NCBI GenBank assembly: GCA_002344965.1
Contig: DDUU01000034.1
Location: 9,829-73,828 of the forward strand
Origin: Candidatus Tepidiaquacellales bacterium UBA2330
Lineage (GTDB): Bacteria > Bacteroidota > Ignavibacteria > Tepidaquicellales > Tepidaquicellaceae
DNA length: 64,000 nucleotides
Direction: 5' to 3'
This document shows positions 18,584 through 29,400 of this stretch, piece by piece. Under the pieces are notes generated by a model. The model saw only the letters and a program-made list of their open reading frames with translations, was not told the origin of the DNA and made no database searches. The translations under genes were made by a program, and so were the position numbers. The first letter of the stretch is position 1. Each line of letters begins with the position of its first letter.

Positions 18584-20695
18584 ATGAAACACTCTGCAAA
18601 TTTATTTAAAACATCTTCAACCGGAATTGTTACATCAGTATTTAATTACAAATTATTTACCGTCATATACTTTGCGTTACTTTTGCTGATAATCTCAGGG
18701 TTAAAAAATAATACATATTCGCAGAATACCCGTTTGAATTATCTTGAAAGTCAAAATTCTACGGAAGTGAAAATTCAAAATGACATAAATACGGATTCAT
18801 TTTATCCTGCAGCACTTGAGGAGAAGCACAAAGCGGCAATGGAAAGCGGCAATGAAACCGAAAGCATCCGTCTTCATTCTGAAATGGAAAGTTACCTGAA
18901 CAGCAAGAATCTGATAATCCCGGTTCCGGATAATGAAATCAGATTTGAAAAATACGGAAGATCAAATTCGGGAACGGACTGGCTGGTCTCTGATAATACA
19001 GTTTACAGCGGACCTGTAAAATCTCTTCCGTCTTATCACAAGCAGATCGATATGAAATGCGGGGAAGACAGCGTATTATATACGGCAGTAAATGAACAGG
19101 AAAATGCAGCGTTATATAAAGGCAAGGTCTCCTTTTATAAATCCTCTGATAACGGAAACAGCTGGAATATATTTGCGGCAATTTACGCTTCCAATTCAGC
19201 ATACATTACAAACATCAGTATGCTTGTCGAATCAAGATCAAACATGCACAAAGATTCTACCAGAATTATTTTATTTTATACAAAAGCAGGAAGTAATAAT
19301 AATGATTTGTCAACTCTTTCATTTATATCTTTCCGTGTAAACGGCACTTCGATTATTTCGGGAGAACTGGCAGCTGCCGGGGCGGGTAAGGAATTTTCTC
19401 ACATCAGCTCAGTAAGTGACGGAGCGTATTACAGTAACGGAACTTACTTCGGAGTTGTCTGCACGGAATCAAATTATGCTTATACTTCCACTCAGGGTTT
19501 TAAGATCTTTAAAACTGCAAACTGGGGATCAAGCTGGTCTTCATCATCATTTACGACAGGATACAACGACTTTTATCCAAGCGCGGATTTTTTTCAGGGT
19601 TCGCCGTCGCAGATATTTATTGCAGTGGAAAGAAGACCTGCAGCAGGACCAAAGGAACTGGTATTGCTTCGCACGAACTGGAATTTAAGTTCGTCTTTTA
19701 CTGAGCAGCAGATATCTGATGCGAATATCGAAAAGCCGTGTCTGACGATTCAAAAAAACGCAACGCCGGATACAATGATGATTACAGCAATTAATAATGG
19801 ACAGGCGGTTTATTACGGAAGCAGAACTTCCGGCACTATATGGTATGGTTATAATCTCAGCAATACATTAGCAAACAATTTTAAATTCACGCATTGTTAC
19901 TCTTCGCCATACGGATCTCCTCCTTTCACTGCAATTTACTCTACGCAGGACGGCGATTCCATAAATATAAGGAGAGGAGCTGTCGGCGCACTGGGCGAGA
20001 TATTTTTTAAAGTGAATGGTAATATTTCCGATCCCAATATAAATCCGGTATGCGCATTCACATTCGGACACGAAACTAATTTATCATCATTCATTTACGG
20101 AGGGGTAAATTCGCAGAATGTGTATTTTGATCAGGACGGATTCAAATGGCTGCTTATAGGAGCTTCGATACAGGGATTGTATAATCCTGCTGTAAATAAG
20201 CACAATATCGATGATACAGTTTCAGTAATATTCAGAAACAGCGTATCTCCTTATGAAATTGTAGATTCAGTTAAGACAGTTCTGGATTCGAGTTTACTTA
20301 TCTGGGATTATTACGCTAAGAAGGTTAACAGGAACTACGGATATTATTTGGTTCTGAAACACAGAAACAGTATTGAAACCTGGTCAATGTCGCCGGTTTT
20401 TATAAATTCAAGTTCTTTTTATAATTATGATTTCTCGACTTCATCCAACAAAGCATATGGTAACAATCTGATACAGACGGATAATTCTCCGGTTATGTAT
20501 TCATTATACAGCGGTGACGTAAATCAGGACGGGACGATAGATCTGACGGACGGAAGTCTGATCGACAATGAAGCATTTAATTTTGCATCGGGATATCTTC
20601 CTGCTGATTTAAACGGTGATGGTGTGGTTGACCTTGCTGATGCAGTGTTTGCGGACAATAATTCATTTAACTTTGTAAGTAAAATTACACCTTAA
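18584..20695 (+). CDS. Secreted sialidase/BNR-like propeller protein with dockerin-like tail
   Basis: The 703-residue protein has a signal segment at about 24-40 preceded by a 23-residue N-region. The body (about 130-520) has S-x-D-x-G-x-x-W-type BNR strands (S-S-D-N-G-N-S-W and T-A-N-W-G-S-S-W), as in sialidase-like beta-propellers; catalytic residues of a true sialidase were not identified. The shared tail (about 525-703) has H-R-N-S-I-E-T-W, calcium loops D-V-N-Q-D-G and D-L-N-G-D-G, and the end NFVSKITP. It is divergent from the hydrolase at 17112 and has its own promoter and terminator. Binding or display outside the cell is likely. Confidence 0.8.
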   Translation: MKHSANLFKTSSTGIVTSVFNYKLFTVIYFALLLLIISGLKNNTYSQNTRLNYLESQNSTEVKIQNDINTDSFYPAALEEKHKAAMESGNETESIRLHSEMESYLNSKNLIIPVPDNEIRFEKYGRSNSGTDWLVSDNTVYSGPVKSLPSYHKQIDMKCGEDSVLYTAVNEQENAALYKGKVSFYKSSDNGNSWNIFAAIYASNSAYITNISMLVESRSNMHKDSTRIILFYTKAGSNNNDLSTLSFISFRVNGTSIISGELAAAGAGKEFSHISSVSDGAYYSNGTYFGVVCTESNYAYTSTQGFKIFKTANWGSSWSSSSFTTGYNDFYPSADFFQGSPSQIFIAVERRPAAGPKELVLLRTNWNLSSSFTEQQISDANIEKPCLTIQKNATPDTMMITAINNGQAVYYGSRTSGTIWYGYNLSNTLANNFKFTHCYSSPYGSPPFTAIYSTQDGDSINIRRGAVGALGEIFFKVNGNISDPNINPVCAFTFGHETNLSSFIYGGVNSQNVYFDQDGFKWLLIGASIQGLYNPAVNKHNIDDTVSVIFRNSVSPYEIVDSVKTVLDSSLLIWDYYAKKVNRNYGYYLVLKHRNSIETWSMSPVFINSSSFYNYDFSTSSNKAYGNNLIQTDNSPVMYSLYSGDVNQDGTIDLTDGSLIDNEAFNFASGYLPADLNGDGVVDLADAVFADNNSFNFVSKITP

Positions 20696-20805
20696 CTAAA
20701 CTACGGATATCAAATTTCAAATGACAAATAAAGATCCGCATATATCGAATCTCAATATAAAATTGAAATAACGAGTTTGTTTTAAAAATAAAAATAATAT
20801 TATTT

Positions 20806-20825
20806 CCGCAGGCATTAGCCTGCGG
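20806..20825 (+). terminator. Hairpin terminator, CCGCAGGC family
   Basis: CCGCAGGC, loop ATTA, GCCTGCGG (perfect), followed by a weak T run (TAATTTATTTTA). It lies 18 bases from the convergent DUF899 gene and 111 bases after the stop at 20695. Confidence 0.75.
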
Positions 20826-20842
20826 TAATTTATTTTAGAACC

Positions 20843-21538
20843 TCAATATTTATCATGATGCTTCACCCACTCCATTCCGTAAGAAAGTGCGCTTTCATCT
20901 CTTCCTTTCGGCACAACGTCAAGAAGTCTGTAAGTGCCGACAAATGTTTCAAGCTCTCTGCCGTAACACGAATAAGTATGAAAAATATTTCCCTCTTCAT
21001 CTTTATAAAACACGCTTAATCCGGGCAACTGATTTTCTTTGCCGGAAGATTTGATTTCTTTGTAGTTGTATTCTGAAACTTCATCAGGTTTAGTAGTTAC
21101 ATGAAAATCAAAGTTGAAATTATTATTTAAAGACGAGACCCATTCCGTTGTCCATTTCATTCTCTTTTTAAATGCCTCCAGCTTTTCGGGATCATTTCTC
21201 GATACAAAAACCAGATTAGTATCTCGCTGTAATAAATGAATAACCGATCTCTCGAAATTATCAGCCAGAAACGAACAGCTCTTGCAGCCCTGATCACCGT
21301 AATCCTGTCCGAACATAAAATGATAAACAATGAGCTGACTTTTTCCGCCAAAAAGTTCACTGAGTTTTTTCTTGCCTGTCAATGTGTCAAACACATAATC
21401 CTCATCTGTTTTTACTCTCGGCAGCGAAAGCCTTTCTTCCGTAAGTTTATCTCTTAATTTTGTAAACTCTTTTTCCTTTTTTAACAGCTCTATCCTTTCT
21501 CTTTTCCACTCTTCTTATGAAACGGTTTTTGTATTCAT
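20843..21538 (-). pseudogene. DUF899 thioredoxin-fold protein gene with in-frame stop at codon 8
   Basis: Reading from the ATG at 21538 gives the normal DUF899 N-terminus, M-N-T-K-T-V-S, then TAA (21517-21515). The typical continuation follows in the same frame: E-E-W-K-R-E-R-I-E-L-L-K-K-E-K-E-F-T-K-L-R. The rest is complete and intact, with F-G-G-K-S-Q-L-I-V-Y-H-F-M-F-G, C-K-S-C-S-F-L-A-D-N-F and F-K-K-R-M-K-W; total length without the stop would be about 231 residues. Homologues usually have an arginine or similar residue at position 8. A shorter protein could start at the GTG at 21394 (183 residues) but would lose the conserved helix. Function of the family is unclear (dithiol-disulfide type). 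The stop may be a recent mutation or a sequencing error. Confidence 0.8.
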
Positions 21539-22068
21539 AAATTTAAAAAATACAGGTTTATAAAATAAATTAAAATTAGTTTGATATGACGGAATTAATT
21601 TTTTAAATAAATTTCCGGTATGCTCTTTAAAAAAAATGTTTATCAATTTATTAAAAGAAGTTTTAAATTTAAAGTCTCAGAATGAAAAATATAAATTATC
21701 CCCTTAAAAAGTCTGCTTTAATGAAATATTATCTTTTCTTTGTGTAATCTTTTTTAAATGCTTCCTGTGATTTTGTCATCCAGTTTCGAGTTATTACGTG
21801 ACAATGATTAACCTGTCATAAAAATTGTAATTTTCTTGAGTTTACAGGATTTGGATTGGATCATTTCAGCGAAAAAAGTTCAGTATATAATGTAACTGAA
21901 GACTAATAATAAAATATATGATTTAAAAAAAAACGCAGAATACGGATAAAAAAACAAAGTTTTATTAAAGAATTATGAAAAACAGGGCATATAACTGCCT
22001 AAGAATGCAATTAATTTTATTTTGTTTTTAGATGCAAACAATCTAATTTTACGCAATTCGAAAAAATC

Positions 22069-22186
22069 ATCATCCCTATCCCGGTTTTTTCATTTCATAT
22101 ATTTGTCCATCTAATCAGGGATGATAGCAGGATTGGCTGCATCTCTGAAAAAACTAAGCAGTTCAAACCGGAATTGCATCAGAGAT
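22069..22186 (+). promoter_or_regulatory. Promoter region and leader of 22226 with flanking inverted repeat
   Basis: A -7 box TATATTTG stands at 22098-22105 without a -33 TTTG. Instead ATCATCCCT (22069-22077) occupies that place, and its exact complement AGGGATGAT (22117-22125) follows about 12 bases after the -7 box. A later stem, ATCTCTGA (22141-22148) with TCAGAGAT (22179-22186), lies in the leader. The rest of the 21539-22225 gap is AT-rich, and I see no gene in it. Confidence 0.5.
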
Positions 22187-22225
22187 AATATTTTAAAAAA
22201 TTATTTAAACTAAAAATCATACAAT

Positions 22226-24658
22226 ATGAAAAAAGCATTTTTAATTTTCGTTGCTGCAACAATGTTTACAGTAATATCACTGGATTCACATGCTCAGATA
22301 TTCTGGAATAATTCGGCAGTGTTTGCAGGAAATTCAAGCAGCTATATGTCAGTACCAAATTCGACGTCTCTTAATATAACCGGAAGTTTTTCCGTCGAAG
22401 CATGGGTAAATCCCGGTTCACTTTCCGGCAGTTCAAAGGGAATTATTTCAAAAGGCGGGACACTCGGGACAAGTTTAAGATTAGGTGTCAGAATATTGAC
22501 AAGCGGCAGAATATCTTTATTAACTAACGGATCTCAAAGAATATTAAGCAGAAATTCTTCAGCAATACAGCCCGGTAACTGGACTCATATTTCATGCACT
22601 TTCAATTCTGAGACAGATACTTTCAAAATTTACATTAACGGTGCTCTTGATACTTCGGCATTTGCCGCAGGAGTTGAGCCGCAGACAAATTCCGATTCAT
22701 TGTTTGTTGGAATCAGCGGTAACACGACACCGTTTAACGGAAAACTTGATGAAGTAAGATTATGGAATTCAGAATTAACGTCAAATCAGATTTCGTCAAA
22801 TATGAGAACTTCATTAGGCGCATCCGGCGGCGTATATTCAGGTTTAGTTTTATCACTGACTTTTCAGAGAGAATTTTCTTCCGGATTATCCTCAATGGAT
22901 TTTTCTGATTTTAATAACCACGGTAATTTCAGGAATGTAAGCGGTTCGTTAAATTCTATCTCTGAAGTTTCAGTGATCGGTTACAATCCTGAAAACACTA
23001 TTACTTTAAACAACTGTATATATTTTCCCGGAAGTACAGACTCTTATATGTCAGGTAAAGATACAGCTGCTTTAAATCCGCAAAACGGGATTACGCTTGA
23101 ATGCTGGATTTATCCTCTTGATATTACAACAGGACGGATTTTTACAAAAGGCAATGCTTATACTTTTAATTATACACCTGCAGGTTTAACTGCAGCAATA
23201 AACGGAACTATATTATCAGCAAATGCACAAATACCATTCAGGAAATGGTCGCATATTGCTTTTACTTATAATTCAGACGGCAGATTTAAATTTTTAATAA
23301 ACGGATTACTTGTAAAATCAGGATTACACAGTCTCGGAACTATCAACGTCAATACAGATTCACTTTATATCGGCGGCGGACCCGGGGGTATTTCAGAATT
23401 TTTCGGTTACATAGATGAAGTCAGAATTACGAATAAAAGCAAATCAATTTCCGATATACAAAAATTTGTTTATGCATCTTTGAATAAAAATTTAGATCCG
23501 AATGTTATTGACAACAATATAAACTACAGTTTTGACGGAAATACTTTTGACAATAATGACAACGGCGGACCAAAACTGAAATTCAGAGAAAATGCTGCAT
23601 TCAGCAATCCCGGGAGAGTAACAAAAATTCCCGTAGCACCTTTAAATCAGTTTAATGAAAATTTGTTTTCAAATGGATTTAATATTAATCAGCCGGTAAG
23701 ATTTATCAGTGATATGAAAATTCTCAGAGATTCACAGATAGTGAATATTAATACCAGCATAAACAATATAAAATTATTCATCGGATTAAATCATACAAAA
23801 CTCACAGATCTGGAAATTTCACTTGTTTCACCTCACGGTGATTCTATAACTGTTTTTAACAACAGGAGTACAAACTCATCCGACAATAATCTGATAACCA
23901 TATTTGATGACTTTGCTGACAGCTCTCTGCTAAGTAACAGATATGCCTCATTTTATTGTAAAGTAAAACCTGAAAACAATATGAATAATGTTTTTATGAA
24001 TAAGAACGCTCAGGGGAAATGGCATTTGGTGATCAAAGATGAAGCTGCATTAGATTCCGGAATATTGTATGCCTGGGGATTAAATTTCAATGATGCAGAT
24101 GTTAAAAATATTGATCTTTCTGCTTATAATTTAATTCAGGGATTTTATGAACCAAACTCAAACTTACAAACTCCGGACACATTGACGGTAAATGTCAGAA
24201 GTTCATCATTCCCTTTTAATATTGTCAGTACTGCAAAGACACAAATGAAATCTGACGGAGAATGTCTGTTCAGCTTTATTCCGAACGTTTCAATCATAAA
24301 CGGAGATAATTACATTATAGAACTTTCTCACAGAAATTCAATTAATACATGGAGTACCGGAATTAGTTTTAACTTCAGTGAAGCAATTCTAAATATCAGA
24401 GATTCAAATACATTGGTAACAGGATTAAATCTTATGCAAGTGGATGCATCCCCGGTAAGACATGCAATGTACGGTGGCGATGTGAACAAAGACGGAATTG
24501 TTGATGTAAGTGACGCTTTGCTTATTGAAAATGACGCGTTAAATTTTGCTTCAGGATATATAGTTACGGATCTGACGGGAGATAATTTTACTGATGCAAG
24601 CGATGCGGCGATTGCTGATAACAACAGTGCGAATTTTATATCGGTGATATTGCCGTGA
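22226..24658 (+). CDS. Secreted LamG-LamG-P-domain protein with dockerin-like tail (paralogue A)
   Basis: The 810-residue protein has a clear signal peptide ending H-A-Q. Two LamG/concanavalin-like domains follow (about 30-215 and 260-415) with W-x-H-I-S-C/A-F-T and L-D-E-V-R-L-W motifs. Next is a proprotein-convertase P domain (about 490-625: L-N-H-T-x-L-x-D-L-E-I-S-L-V-S-P-H-G, G-K-W-H-L-V-I-K-D). The tail (about 633-810) is diverged: H-R-N-S-I-N-T-W, calcium loops D-V-N-K-D-G and D-L-T-G-D-N, end NFISVILP. The same domain order and even the first mature residues (F-W-N-N) recur in the gene at 57852. No protease domain is present, so binding rather than catalysis is likely. Confidence 0.85.
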   Translation: MKKAFLIFVAATMFTVISLDSHAQIFWNNSAVFAGNSSSYMSVPNSTSLNITGSFSVEAWVNPGSLSGSSKGIISKGGTLGTSLRLGVRILTSGRISLLTNGSQRILSRNSSAIQPGNWTHISCTFNSETDTFKIYINGALDTSAFAAGVEPQTNSDSLFVGISGNTTPFNGKLDEVRLWNSELTSNQISSNMRTSLGASGGVYSGLVLSLTFQREFSSGLSSMDFSDFNNHGNFRNVSGSLNSISEVSVIGYNPENTITLNNCIYFPGSTDSYMSGKDTAALNPQNGITLECWIYPLDITTGRIFTKGNAYTFNYTPAGLTAAINGTILSANAQIPFRKWSHIAFTYNSDGRFKFLINGLLVKSGLHSLGTINVNTDSLYIGGGPGGISEFFGYIDEVRITNKSKSISDIQKFVYASLNKNLDPNVIDNNINYSFDGNTFDNNDNGGPKLKFRENAAFSNPGRVTKIPVAPLNQFNENLFSNGFNINQPVRFISDMKILRDSQIVNINTSINNIKLFIGLNHTKLTDLEISLVSPHGDSITVFNNRSTNSSDNNLITIFDDFADSSLLSNRYASFYCKVKPENNMNNVFMNKNAQGKWHLVIKDEAALDSGILYAWGLNFNDADVKNIDLSAYNLIQGFYEPNSNLQTPDTLTVNVRSSSFPFNIVSTAKTQMKSDGECLFSFIPNVSIINGDNYIIELSHRNSINTWSTGISFNFSEAILNIRDSNTLVTGLNLMQVDASPVRHAMYGGDVNKDGIVDVSDALLIENDALNFASGYIVTDLTGDNFTDASDAAIADNNSANFISVILP

Positions 24659-24696
24659 GAATTCTATTTTTAAAAAAAGTCTGTGAATCTTTATAA

Positions 24697-26136
24697 TTAA
24701 GCTTTTAGATTATCCAGTTTTTCTCTTATCCAGACTTTGTTTATAAACATATGTTTATTAAGAAAATTTTTTATGAATAAATTTATTTCAAATTCATCTT
24801 TTGTATTTCTTAGAGCTGTGAGTTTTTTTACTGCCCGGTAAAAATTAAAATAATACGGGTGTTTATTTTTAGTTATCAGCTTATTATTGTTGAGGAAATG
24901 CCGGAATGATTCAATTGATGAAAGCAGAGCTTCGTCATAATTCATCTCGTAAAAAATAACTATCTGAAATACTTTCAGATCAAGTTTTGAATACAGATCG
25001 GGAAAATTAACTTTGCTTAATTGTTCAAGCGCATTATTATAGTTTTTCATATAAAATTCATACATTGCGCTGCAATAATAGTATGAATTGTTTCTGCTTT
25101 CCCCGCTTAAGTAAACAGCGTAATCTACTATAAACATCTTTGCAAACGAAACATCCTTCATTATCAGCGCCATGGAAACAACGGTCTTGTAGTAAACAAA
25201 GGTCATGTATCCGTTAATGTTGAATGTCTTTTGTTCAATTTCCTTTTTTAATAACTCAAATTTTTCCTTTCTGAATGATTCTGCCCCTTCCGAAATTTTT
25301 CTAGATGCAAAGTTTCCCAGATTAATAAGTATTTCTTCTTTATCACTTTTATTAAATGAATTAAGATTTTTATAGAACAAATTTTTAGCGCGGAAATATG
25401 CATCTTCATTTGCAGTATCTTTCAGCAGTATAACTATCAGATAATATATTTCTATTACAGGATATTTTCTGATTATCTTCATTTCGATCGTGTTGTAAAT
25501 ATTCTCAAGAAATGTAGTGTCATAATCCCTGTTGTAAAGAATTTTTATATTCAGAATTATAATGTATGTCTTCAGAGTTCTTATGTAAAAGTAATTTGTA
25601 AAGCATTCGATCGAATTTGTAAATTCCAGTTTATCAAGTTTTTTATCTATAATACCCGAATTATTTATCTGTAAAAAAGACTTTTTCATCTCGAAAAAAT
25701 TATGTTCAAAATAAAATCTGTCTTCCGCCAAAGGTGTGTTTTCATAAAGTGATCTGAGAGATCTCTCAATAAAGCTCTCACCGTTCTTAAAATAATTTCT
25801 TTTGAACATTGTTTTGATCCGTATCAGATTGCTCTCAGGATTGTTTTCTTCAAAATTTCTCTGAACCAAAAAATCGAATGCAAGTTCATTCAAACGAGAT
25901 ATAATTACTCTTATTGAACTGTCGTTATAATTCTTCCCGGGAAATACAGCAGTGAACAGATGTTTTTTTGTAAAATTAACGTCATCAAAAGCAGGGTAAA
26001 ATTTAATGATCACGCGGAATAATTTAATGACTGCTTTTCGTCTGTTAAAGTAAGGCGAGCTGATGTAGTCTGCGAACAACTGAATTTCTTCTTTGGTAAA
26101 GGATTTCAGCAAAGCGGTTAAGCTGTGTCTTTTCAT
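24697..26136 (-). CDS. Helical SP-[YF]-[FY]-[NS] family protein, paralogue 2
   Basis: The 479-residue, signal-less protein has the family N-terminus (L-L-K-S-F-T-K-E-E-I, then S-S-P-Y-F-N-R-R-K) and the G-K-N-Y-N-D-S-S-I motif near residue 72. Its C-terminal helical repeats are F-Q-I-V-I-F-Y-E-M-N-Y-D-E-A-L and I-R-E-K-L-D-N-L. It is rich in lysine, asparagine, tyrosine and phenylalanine and is the most AT-rich of the four. It is head to head with 26489 across 352 bases and convergent with 22226, whose stop is only 38 bases away with no hairpin between. Function is not known. Confidence 0.78.
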   Translation of the reverse strand: MKRHSLTALLKSFTKEEIQLFADYISSPYFNRRKAVIKLFRVIIKFYPAFDDVNFTKKHLFTAVFPGKNYNDSSIRVIISRLNELAFDFLVQRNFEENNPESNLIRIKTMFKRNYFKNGESFIERSLRSLYENTPLAEDRFYFEHNFFEMKKSFLQINNSGIIDKKLDKLEFTNSIECFTNYFYIRTLKTYIIILNIKILYNRDYDTTFLENIYNTIEMKIIRKYPVIEIYYLIVILLKDTANEDAYFRAKNLFYKNLNSFNKSDKEEILINLGNFASRKISEGAESFRKEKFELLKKEIEQKTFNINGYMTFVYYKTVVSMALIMKDVSFAKMFIVDYAVYLSGESRNNSYYYCSAMYEFYMKNYNNALEQLSKVNFPDLYSKLDLKVFQIVIFYEMNYDEALLSSIESFRHFLNNNKLITKNKHPYYFNFYRAVKKLTALRNTKDEFEINLFIKNFLNKHMFINKVWIREKLDNLKA

Positions 26137-26376
26137 AAATTCAATGTCTTTATGTAAAATAAATATGCTTAAAATTATTTTAATTTCTTATTCAAAATTT
26201 TAAGTCGCAATTTATGTTTATAAATCTTTCTTCTAAAAAAATCCTGCAATATGAATGACTAAAAATATTTCACTGCTGATCAGGAGTTTGATTATTGCAT
26301 TACCCGCCGTGTAGCATTTTTAAAAAAGTTTACTTGCAAAATTATATTCAGTAACTCTATTTTTATTCAGATACAG

Positions 26377-26487
26377 CTGAGAGCATATATTAAGAATTTA
26401 ATTTCACTTCATAAGTCCGGACTAAAGTATAATATGCTCTCAGACAAGTTATGCTGAGTCCGGTTATGAAGTTTTTATTATAAAAAC
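26377..26487 (+). promoter_or_regulatory. Interleaved-stem leader (pseudoknot or attenuator) upstream of 26489
   Basis: Helix a joins CTGAGAGCATAT (26377-26388) with ATATGCTCTCAG (26432-26443), 12 perfect pairs. Helix b joins ACTTCATAA-GT-CCGGACT (26406-26423) with AGTCCGG-TTATGAAGT (26457-26472), 16 pairs with a two-base bulge. The order a, b, a', b' means the helices interleave: they form a pseudoknot or exclude each other. b' runs into TTTTT, so helix b resembles a terminator. A small hairpin (GTTTTTA-TTA-TAAAAAC, 26471-26487) abuts the start codon. The rest of the 352-base gap shows no gene. Confidence 0.75.
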
Positions 26488-26488
26488 T

Positions 26489-29400
26489 ATGAAAAATTTA
26501 ATTTTCAAAACCGCGTTAATTATAATAATTATTTCCGGAAACTGCCGGTCACAGTCGGCTTTTGACTGGGCAAAATCTTATAATCCAACCAGCATTCATT
26601 CCCAGAGCGCAAATGATATTGCAGCCGGCGCGGACGGAGCTTCATATGTACTGGGATATAACTCAAGAGGTTATAACGGAACTGATGTTGCTTTAATTAA
26701 ATACAGCGCTGACGGAAAATTAAGATGGGCAAGAAGTTTTGACGGCGGCAATGAGAATAATTCTGATATCGGGAAGTCAGCTGCGGTTTTCAATTCAGGC
26801 ATAAATTATTTTATATACGCAGCCTGCGATATATCAGTAAGCGGATACGGAAATCAGGCGGGTCTTTTGAAATATGACAGCGCCGGAAATCTGCTGTGGA
26901 GTAAATATATTGCAACAGGAGTTAACTCAACAGTAACAAAGCTGACACTTGATATTTCAGGAAACATATACATTGCAGGCGGAACATCTTCGCAGCCGTA
27001 TATTCTGAAGTTTAATTCAAACGGAGATACATTATGGATGCGTAAACCTCCCGTTCCGGTCAATTACTATAACGGAGTTGCTAATGACATTACAGTTGAT
27101 TCAGCCGGAAATGTTTATTCAACCGGAAAAATATATGACCCCGTTACGAACTTTGATATGATAACATTCAAATATAATTCATCAGGAGTATTACAGTGGA
27201 ATAAAATTTATAACTATGTTAACAGCAGTGATCAGGGAAACGCACTGGAATTCAGCAGCAGCGGAAACCTGTATGTAACAGGTGCGAGCAACGCGGCAAA
27301 TTCACAACCGGATATTCTGATAATTAAATATAATGTGTTAAACGGAGATACCGTCTGGGTTAAAAGATACAACGGAGTTTTAAACGGTTATGATGAAGGC
27401 AAGGATATCGGAATAAGTTCTGATGAAAATATATATGTAACAGGACAGACCGACGGTGCAGTTTACTCCGGCGATATGATTACATTAAAGTATAATTCAT
27501 TTGGAACGCTTCAATGGGTAAGAAAATATGCAGGTAATTTAAGCATGGGAGACGCAGGAAAAAAACTGAAAGTGGATGCATCAGGAAATATTTATGCTGC
27601 CGGAAGAATTAACGACGGTTACTTCGCAAAGTTTATTAATATAAAATATAATCCAAACGGCGATTCAATATGGACACGACTTATTGAGACTTCATCCGGA
27701 AACGGTTATGAAGATTTGTATGCAATGGCGTTTGACAACAGTAAAAATATTTTAGTGACCGGCGAATGTGACAATCTTGATATACCTGTTGTAAAATATG
27801 ATTCAGCAGGAAATTTAAAGTGGATGAGAATATTCTACGGAGCGCAGCTTATTTATGATTATACTAACTGCGTTGCAGCTGATAAATCCGGCAATGTATA
27901 TGCTGCAGGTAAGTCACGCGTAAGCCAGTACGGAGACCAGTTTACAGTTATAAAATACAATTCGGCCGGAGTTCAGAAATGGGTAAGAAGTTACGGTGTG
28001 CAGCTCTTTGATAACTATGATGAAGCGAAAGATATTGAAATAGACGCTGCGGGTTTTATTTATGTAACTGGTACATCCTATTCAAGATTCAATTCAAGCA
28101 CAGATCTTTTTACAGTAAAATTGGATTCCGGAGGCAATCAAATCTGGTATTCAACTTTTAATTCATCGGCAGGCGTAAATGAAAAAGCAAATGCTCTGGC
28201 AGTTGACAACTCAGGATATGTATATATAACGGGAACAAGTCAGATCTTTTCCGGTCATTCAAATTATCTTACTGTCAAACTCAATACTGCCGGCGGTATA
28301 ATGTGGTCTGCAGTCTATAACGGTCCCGGAAACGGAGGTGACTATTCTTATGACATAGAAGCTGATAATTCAGGTAATGTTTATATTACCGGGCAAAGCA
28401 GCGGGGCAGGGACACAGGATGACATTGCGACAATTAAATATAACTCCTCCGGAACTCAGCAGTGGTTACACAGATATAACGGTTCTGCAAACGGTGAAGA
28501 TCTCGGAAATGATCTGGAAATTGATAACGGAGGAAATGTTTATGTATGCGGTATGATAAATGAAATTTCATCCGGTTACAATTCGGTTTTGCTGAAATAT
28601 AATTCTTCAGGAGTTTTAAGATGGACAAAACAAGACAATAGGAGTGATTCACTGAATGCTTTGGAAAGCGGAATCGCAATTGAACTTGACACATCAAAAA
28701 CGAAAATTTATCTGGCAGGAAATTTATCTGCACACGGTTATCAGGGACGAAGGGCGCAATTTCTGTCAAAGTATGATTCGTCCGGTGTAAAAATTTTCGG
28801 AACATCGACTTTGTTCTATGTATTAGGCAGTGAAACGATTGTATCAGGTTTGGCGGTAGATTCGAGAGAAACTATTTACATTAGTACATACAGAATATTT
28901 AATCCGGAGGAACGTGAAACGGATTTAACAGCATACGATTCATCCGGCTCTCCTCTTCACTATTTCGGAGCAAATGTTTTAAAAAATTCATCAGTAGGTC
29001 CGGAAAGCAAGGAATTAATTGCTGCTAATGATATTGGAAATGTTTATATCGGTGCGGGAATTTATGACTCTACAGCCGGTACTTTAATGTCTGTAATCAA
29101 ATACAATTTATATCCTTTAAGGGCGAGGATAAATCTGCTCATTCAGGGATTTTATAATGAAGCAGCAAATATTATGACAGAAGATACGGCAAGGTTTTAT
29201 TTAAGAAACGCTTCACCGCCTTATGCAATAATTGATTCGGCATTGGTTTTTCCTGAATATGACGGGTTATATGCTTTCAGTTTTAAGAACGGAAGCTTCA
29301 TGACCAATTATTACATTTCCGTAAAGCACCGAAACTCCATTGAGACATGGACTGCAGGTACAGTATCATTTCTGACTTACGGACTAATCTATTATGATTT

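Noticed and set aside
21975..22031. Small ORF of 18 codons in the gap before 22226
   Set aside because: There is no ribosome-binding site or coding bias; it is expected by chance in AT-rich DNA.
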